In this document: positions 61,311 to 64,000 of the stretch, one piece after another
How positions within the stretch are numbered: position 1 is the first letter of the stretch
Layout: each line of letters starts with the position of its first letter
DNA from: Stenotrophomonas sp. UBA2629
GTDB taxonomy: Bacteria; Pseudomonadota; Gammaproteobacteria; Xanthomonadales; Xanthomonadaceae
Direction of reading: 5' to 3'
Assembly (NCBI GenBank): GCA_002359895.1
Contig: DEOB01000007.1
Location: 88,444 to 152,443, forward strand
DNA: 64,000 nucleotides
Made by a program: the position numbers and the translations under genes
Notes under the pieces: generated by a model
Told to the model about the DNA's origin: nothing
Databases searched by the model: none
Seen by the model: the letters and a program-made list of their open reading frames with translations, nothing else

Positions 61311-62327
61311 ATGAAGCTGACTTCTGCGGTACTGCTGGGTTTGGCGTCGTTGTCCTCGGGCGCCGCGATGGCCGCGTCCTCACCTTTGCTGGTCATCCAT
61401 GGCGGCGCAGGCGTCGAACGCAAGGATTTCAGTCCGGAAGAAGAACGCGCGGCGCGTGCTGCATTGACCGAAGCGCTTCGTAAAGGTCACCAGGCGTTGA
61501 TGGCGGGCAAGCCGGCGATGGATGCGGTCACTGCCGCCATCACCGTGCTGGAAGATGATCCCACCTTCAACGCAGGCCGTGGTGCGGTGTTCACCCATGA
61601 CGGTAAGAACGAGCTTGATGCCTCGTTGATGGATGGCGCCACACTGCGCGCAGGCGCGGTAGCTGGCGTGCATACGGTAAAGAACCCCATTCTGCTGGCG
61701 CGCGCGGTGATGGAGCATTCCCCGCACGTGATGATGGTGGGCGAGGGCGCCCAGATGTTTGCCGTCGAACAGAAGGTGCCGCTGGTCGATCCGTCGTACT
61801 TCCGTACCGAGAAGCGTTGGCAGCAGCTGCAACGGGCTTTGAAAGAAGAAGCAAATGGCCAGGCGCACGCCGATCTGGAAACCGCCAAGCATTTCGGCAC
61901 GGTCGGCGCAGTCGCTCTGGATGCGGAAGGCAAGTTGGCTGCAGGTACCTCTACCGGCGGCATGACCAACAAGCGTTACGGTCGCGTAGGCGATTCGCCG
62001 ATCATCGGCGCTGGCACCTATGCCAATACGCGCTGCGCGGTGTCCGGCACGGGTTGGGGTGAGTTCTATATCCGGCTGGCCGTAGCGCACGAAATCTGCG
62101 CCCGCATGCAATACCTCGGAGAAAGCCCAGAGCAGGCCGGCGAAGAGGTCATCGGCAAGCGCGTGCCGGAACTTGGTGGTGATGGTGGCGCGATCGTGTT
62201 GGCTGTCGACGGGCGTGCTTCAACGCCGTTCAATACCGAAGGCATGTATCGCGGCTGGATCGGTGCCGATGGCGTGCCGCACGTGGCAATTTTTGACAGC
62301 GAAAAGCTGCAAATGCCCGGCCAATGA
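61311..62327 (+). CDS. Secreted isoaspartyl peptidase / L-asparaginase (Ntn hydrolase)
   Basis: 338-residue autoprocessing Ntn hydrolase like IaaA. Signal peptide to about residue 21 (AAMAA), then VIHGGAG, TFNAGRGAVFT, ELDASLMDG, and the catalytic Thr197 in HFGTVGAVALD, whose N-terminal cleavage makes the two subunits; GTSTGGMTNKRYGRVGDSPIIGAGTYA follows. It hydrolyses isoaspartyl dipeptides such as beta-Asp-Arg, the product of the gene before it. GGAG is nine bases upstream of the ATG, and a TAGAAT -10 like box is at 61279-61284. Confidence 0.92.
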   Translation: MKLTSAVLLGLASLSSGAAMAASSPLLVIHGGAGVERKDFSPEEERAARAALTEALRKGHQALMAGKPAMDAVTAAITVLEDDPTFNAGRGAVFTHDGKNELDASLMDGATLRAGAVAGVHTVKNPILLARAVMEHSPHVMMVGEGAQMFAVEQKVPLVDPSYFRTEKRWQQLQRALKEEANGQAHADLETAKHFGTVGAVALDAEGKLAAGTSTGGMTNKRYGRVGDSPIIGAGTYANTRCAVSGTGWGEFYIRLAVAHEICARMQYLGESPEQAGEEVIGKRVPELGGDGGAIVLAVDGRASTPFNTEGMYRGWIGADGVPHVAIFDSEKLQMPGQ

Positions 62328-62378
62328 TGTGTGTATCGCGTGTGGACAGAAATATTTCATCAGATGTGAAGATTTCTG

Positions 62379-62408
62379 TTGACAGTATCGGTCTTCATCA
62401 CCAGAATA
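62379..62408 (+). promoter_or_regulatory. Promoter of the tRNA-tuf operon
   Basis: TTGACA (62379-62384), 18 bases, AGAATA (62403-62408), followed by a GC-rich discriminator GCGCGC, which is the layout of stringently controlled stable-RNA promoters. Confidence 0.7.
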
Positions 62409-62464
62409 GCGCGCTCTCCCACCCCTGACCGTTTCGGCCAAGGTCTTCAAAAAAGGGGTGGAGC

Positions 62465-62550
62465 GGAGGGATACCCAAGCGGCCAACGGGGGCAGACTGT
62501 AAATCTGCTGGCTTACGCCTTCGGTGGTTCGAATCCACCTCCCTCCACCA
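62465..62550 (+). tRNA. tRNA-Tyr (anticodon GUA)
   Basis: Type II tRNA with a long variable arm: acceptor GGAGGGA/TCCCTCC, anticodon stem-loop GCAGACT-GTA-AATCTGC, T-arm GGTGG-TTCGAAT-CCACC, encoded CCA. First of a Tyr-Gly-Thr-tuf cluster like E. coli tyrU-glyT-thrT-tufB. Confidence 0.97.
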
Positions 62551-62579
62551 GTTTCAATGTTGTGATGTGTGTTCCCGGT

Positions 62580-62653
62580 GCGGGAGTAGTTCAACGGTAG
62601 AACCTCAGCCTTCCAAGCTGATGGTGCGGGTTCGATTCCCGTCTCCCGCTCCA
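62580..62653 (+). tRNA. tRNA-Gly (anticodon UCC)
   Basis: Acceptor GCGGGAG/CTCCCGC, anticodon loop CTTCCAA with TCC, T-arm GCGGG-TTCGATT-CCCGT, encoded CCA. 29 bases after tRNA-Tyr. Confidence 0.97.
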
Positions 62654-62690
62654 TTGAACGATCCTGAAAACATGTCATAATAGAAAACTC

Positions 62691-62766
62691 GCTCACGTAG
62701 CTCAGTCGGTAGAGCACCTCCTTGGTAAGGAGGAGGTCGAAGGTTCGATTCCTTTCGTGAGCACCA
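62691..62766 (+). tRNA. tRNA-Thr (anticodon GGU)
   Basis: Acceptor GCTCACG/CGTGAGC, anticodon stem CTCCT/AGGAG with loop TGGTA core (GGT), T-arm GAAGG-TTCGATT-CCTTT, encoded CCA. 47 bases before tuf. Confidence 0.97.
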
Positions 62767-62813
62767 TCTTGCAGATAGCGCCATAACCAACCTGTTACCG
62801 AGAAGAATCAGCC

Positions 62814-64000
62814 ATGTCTAAGGGTAAGTTCGAACGTACCAAGCCGCACGTAAACGTCGGCACCATCGGCCACGTCGATCACGGCAAGACCACGCTGACC
62901 GCCGCACTGACCAAGATTGGTGCAGAGCGCTTCGGTGGCGAGTTCAAGGACTATTCCTCGATCGACGCCGCGCCGGAAGAAAAGGCGCGTGGCATCACGA
63001 TCTCGACCGCGCACGTTGAATACGAATCCGAGAGCCGTCACTACGCTCACGTGGATTGCCCGGGCCATGCTGACTACGTCAAGAATATGATCACCGGTGC
63101 TGCCCAGATGGACGGCGCGATTCTGGTGTGTTCGGCTGCTGACGGCCCGATGCCGCAGACCCGCGAGCACATCCTGCTGTCGCGTCAGGTTGGCGTGCCG
63201 TACATCGTCGTGTTCCTGAACAAGGCAGACATGGTTGATGACGCCGAGCTGCTGGAACTGGTCGAAATGGAAGTCCGCGAGCTGCTGAGCAAGTACGACT
63301 TCCCGGGCGACGACACCCCGATCATCTCGGGTTCGGCTCGTATGGCGCTGGAAGGCGACCAGAGCGAGATCGGCGTGCCGGCCATCCTGAAGCTGGTTGA
63401 TGCACTGGATACCTGGATCCCGACGCCGGAGCGCGACGTGGACAAGCCCTTCCTGATGCCGGTGGAAGACGTGTTCTCGATCTCGGGCCGCGGCACCGTG
63501 GTGACCGGTCGTATCGAGCGCGGCGTGATCAAGGTCGGCGAAGAAATCGAAATCGTCGGTATCCGTCCGGTCCAGAAGACCACCGTCACCGGTGTGGAAA
63601 TGTTCCGCAAGCTGCTGGACCAGGGTCAGGCAGGCGACAACGCCGGTCTGCTGCTGCGCGGCACCAAGCGTGACGACGTGGAGCGTGGTCAGGTTCTGGC
63701 CAAGCCGGGTTCGATCAAGCCGCACACCCAGTTCGAAGCCGAAGTGTACGTGCTGTCGAAGGACGAAGGCGGCCGTCACACCCCGTTCTTCAAGGGCTAC
63801 CGTCCGCAGTTCTACTTCCGTACCACCGACATCACCGGCGCTTGCGAACTGCCGGAAGGTGTTGAGATGGTGATGCCGGGCGACAACGTGAAGATGGCTG
63901 TCACGCTGATCAACCCGGTGGCAATGGACGAAGGCCTGCGCTTCGCCATCCGCGAAGGCGGCCGTACCGTCGGCGCCGGCGTGGTTGCAAAGATCATCGC
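62814..64000 (+). CDS. tuf: Elongation factor Tu (3' end cut by window)
   Basis: GTPase that brings aminoacyl-tRNA to the ribosome. 395 complete codons are present, so only the last one or two residues and the stop are missing. G1 GHVDHGKT, G2 RGITI, G3 DCPGH, G4 NKAD and domain II/III are intact; the visible end reads GAGVVAKII. The start is the ATG after GAGAAG. It lies in the tRNA cotranscript, as tufB does in E. coli; a second tuf copy elsewhere is likely. Confidence 0.98.
   Translation, partial: MSKGKFERTKPHVNVGTIGHVDHGKTTLTAALTKIGAERFGGEFKDYSSIDAAPEEKARGITISTAHVEYESESRHYAHVDCPGHADYVKNMITGAAQMDGAILVCSAADGPMPQTREHILLSRQVGVPYIVVFLNKADMVDDAELLELVEMEVRELLSKYDFPGDDTPIISGSARMALEGDQSEIGVPAILKLVDALDTWIPTPERDVDKPFLMPVEDVFSISGRGTVVTGRIERGVIKVGEEIEIVGIRPVQKTTVTGVEMFRKLLDQGQAGDNAGLLLRGTKRDDVERGQVLAKPGSIKPHTQFEAEVYVLSKDEGGRHTPFFKGYRPQFYFRTTDITGACELPEGVEMVMPGDNVKMAVTLINPVAMDEGLRFAIREGGRTVGAGVVAKII

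Overview
The window is 64 kb of high-GC, gene-dense chromosome from a gammaproteobacterium of the family Xanthomonadaceae (Xanthomonas, Stenotrophomonas or Pseudoxanthomonas group; the genus cannot be fixed from sequence reading alone). The evidence is an ahpC / ahpF-oxyR locus in the Xanthomonas arrangement, a TPR glycosyltransferase that fits the X. campestris OGT within one residue, two TonB-dependent receptors with the usual VTGSRI start, EF-Tu and tRNA-Tyr-Gly-Thr-tuf order, and Xanthomonadaceae-type intergenic palindromes (CTCTCCCGC..GCGGGAGAG). I see no prophage, insertion sequence, CRISPR array or rRNA.

Layout. 1-2982: a TctD/TctE-like two-component system overlapping an orphan periplasmic binding protein. 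2983-8432: glnS, msrA, a flavodoxin-like protein, transaldolase and rnk. 8682-12044: the peroxide-defence block oxyR, ahpF and ahpC, with an OxyR operator upstream of ahpC. 12348-15670: prmC, a secreted EreA-like esterase and proline iminopeptidase. 15761-18606: a four-gene overlapping operon (nitroreductase, 5'-3' exonuclease, Nudix, N-formylglutamate amidohydrolase). 18918-21230: a DUF1631 protein. 21313-26514: proton-translocating transhydrogenase genes, split by an inverted ECF sigma / anti-sigma / DUF3106 operon and carrying an extra membrane protein between pntAB and pntB. 26523-33457: an AraC regulator, then a TPR-sulfotransferase facing a TonB receptor plus 2OG-Fe(II) oxygenase. 33757-41291: sufT, ilvE, ybaK with a one-domain asparaginase, wrbA, a YihY protein, a TlpA-like lipoprotein and ppk2. 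41335-52508: ogt, prfA, hemA, a TPR protein, lolB, ispE, tRNA-Gln, prs, rplY, pth and ychF (core housekeeping). 52509-53027: a non-coding stretch with two matched DnaA-box modules. 53028-57052: a hybrid kinase / Hpt / LuxR-type regulator phosphorelay. 57197-62327: a TonB receptor divergent from a secreted cyanophycinase and a secreted isoaspartyl peptidase, with a LacI-type operator in the promoter. 62465-64000: three tRNAs and tuf (cut by the window end).

How it fits together. Most of the window is core metabolism and translation. The accessory interest lies in two TonB-receptor loci. One (28067-33457) pairs a receptor with two enzymes of protein-modifying type, a tyrosylprotein-sulfotransferase-like enzyme and a prolyl-4-hydroxylase-like oxygenase. 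The other (57197-62327) looks like a complete periplasmic route for cyanophycin scavenging: hydrolysis of the polymer, cleavage of beta-Asp-Arg, and receptor uptake. Palindromic repeat clusters occur only where two genes converge, which suggests that they act as bidirectional terminators or transcript stabilisers.
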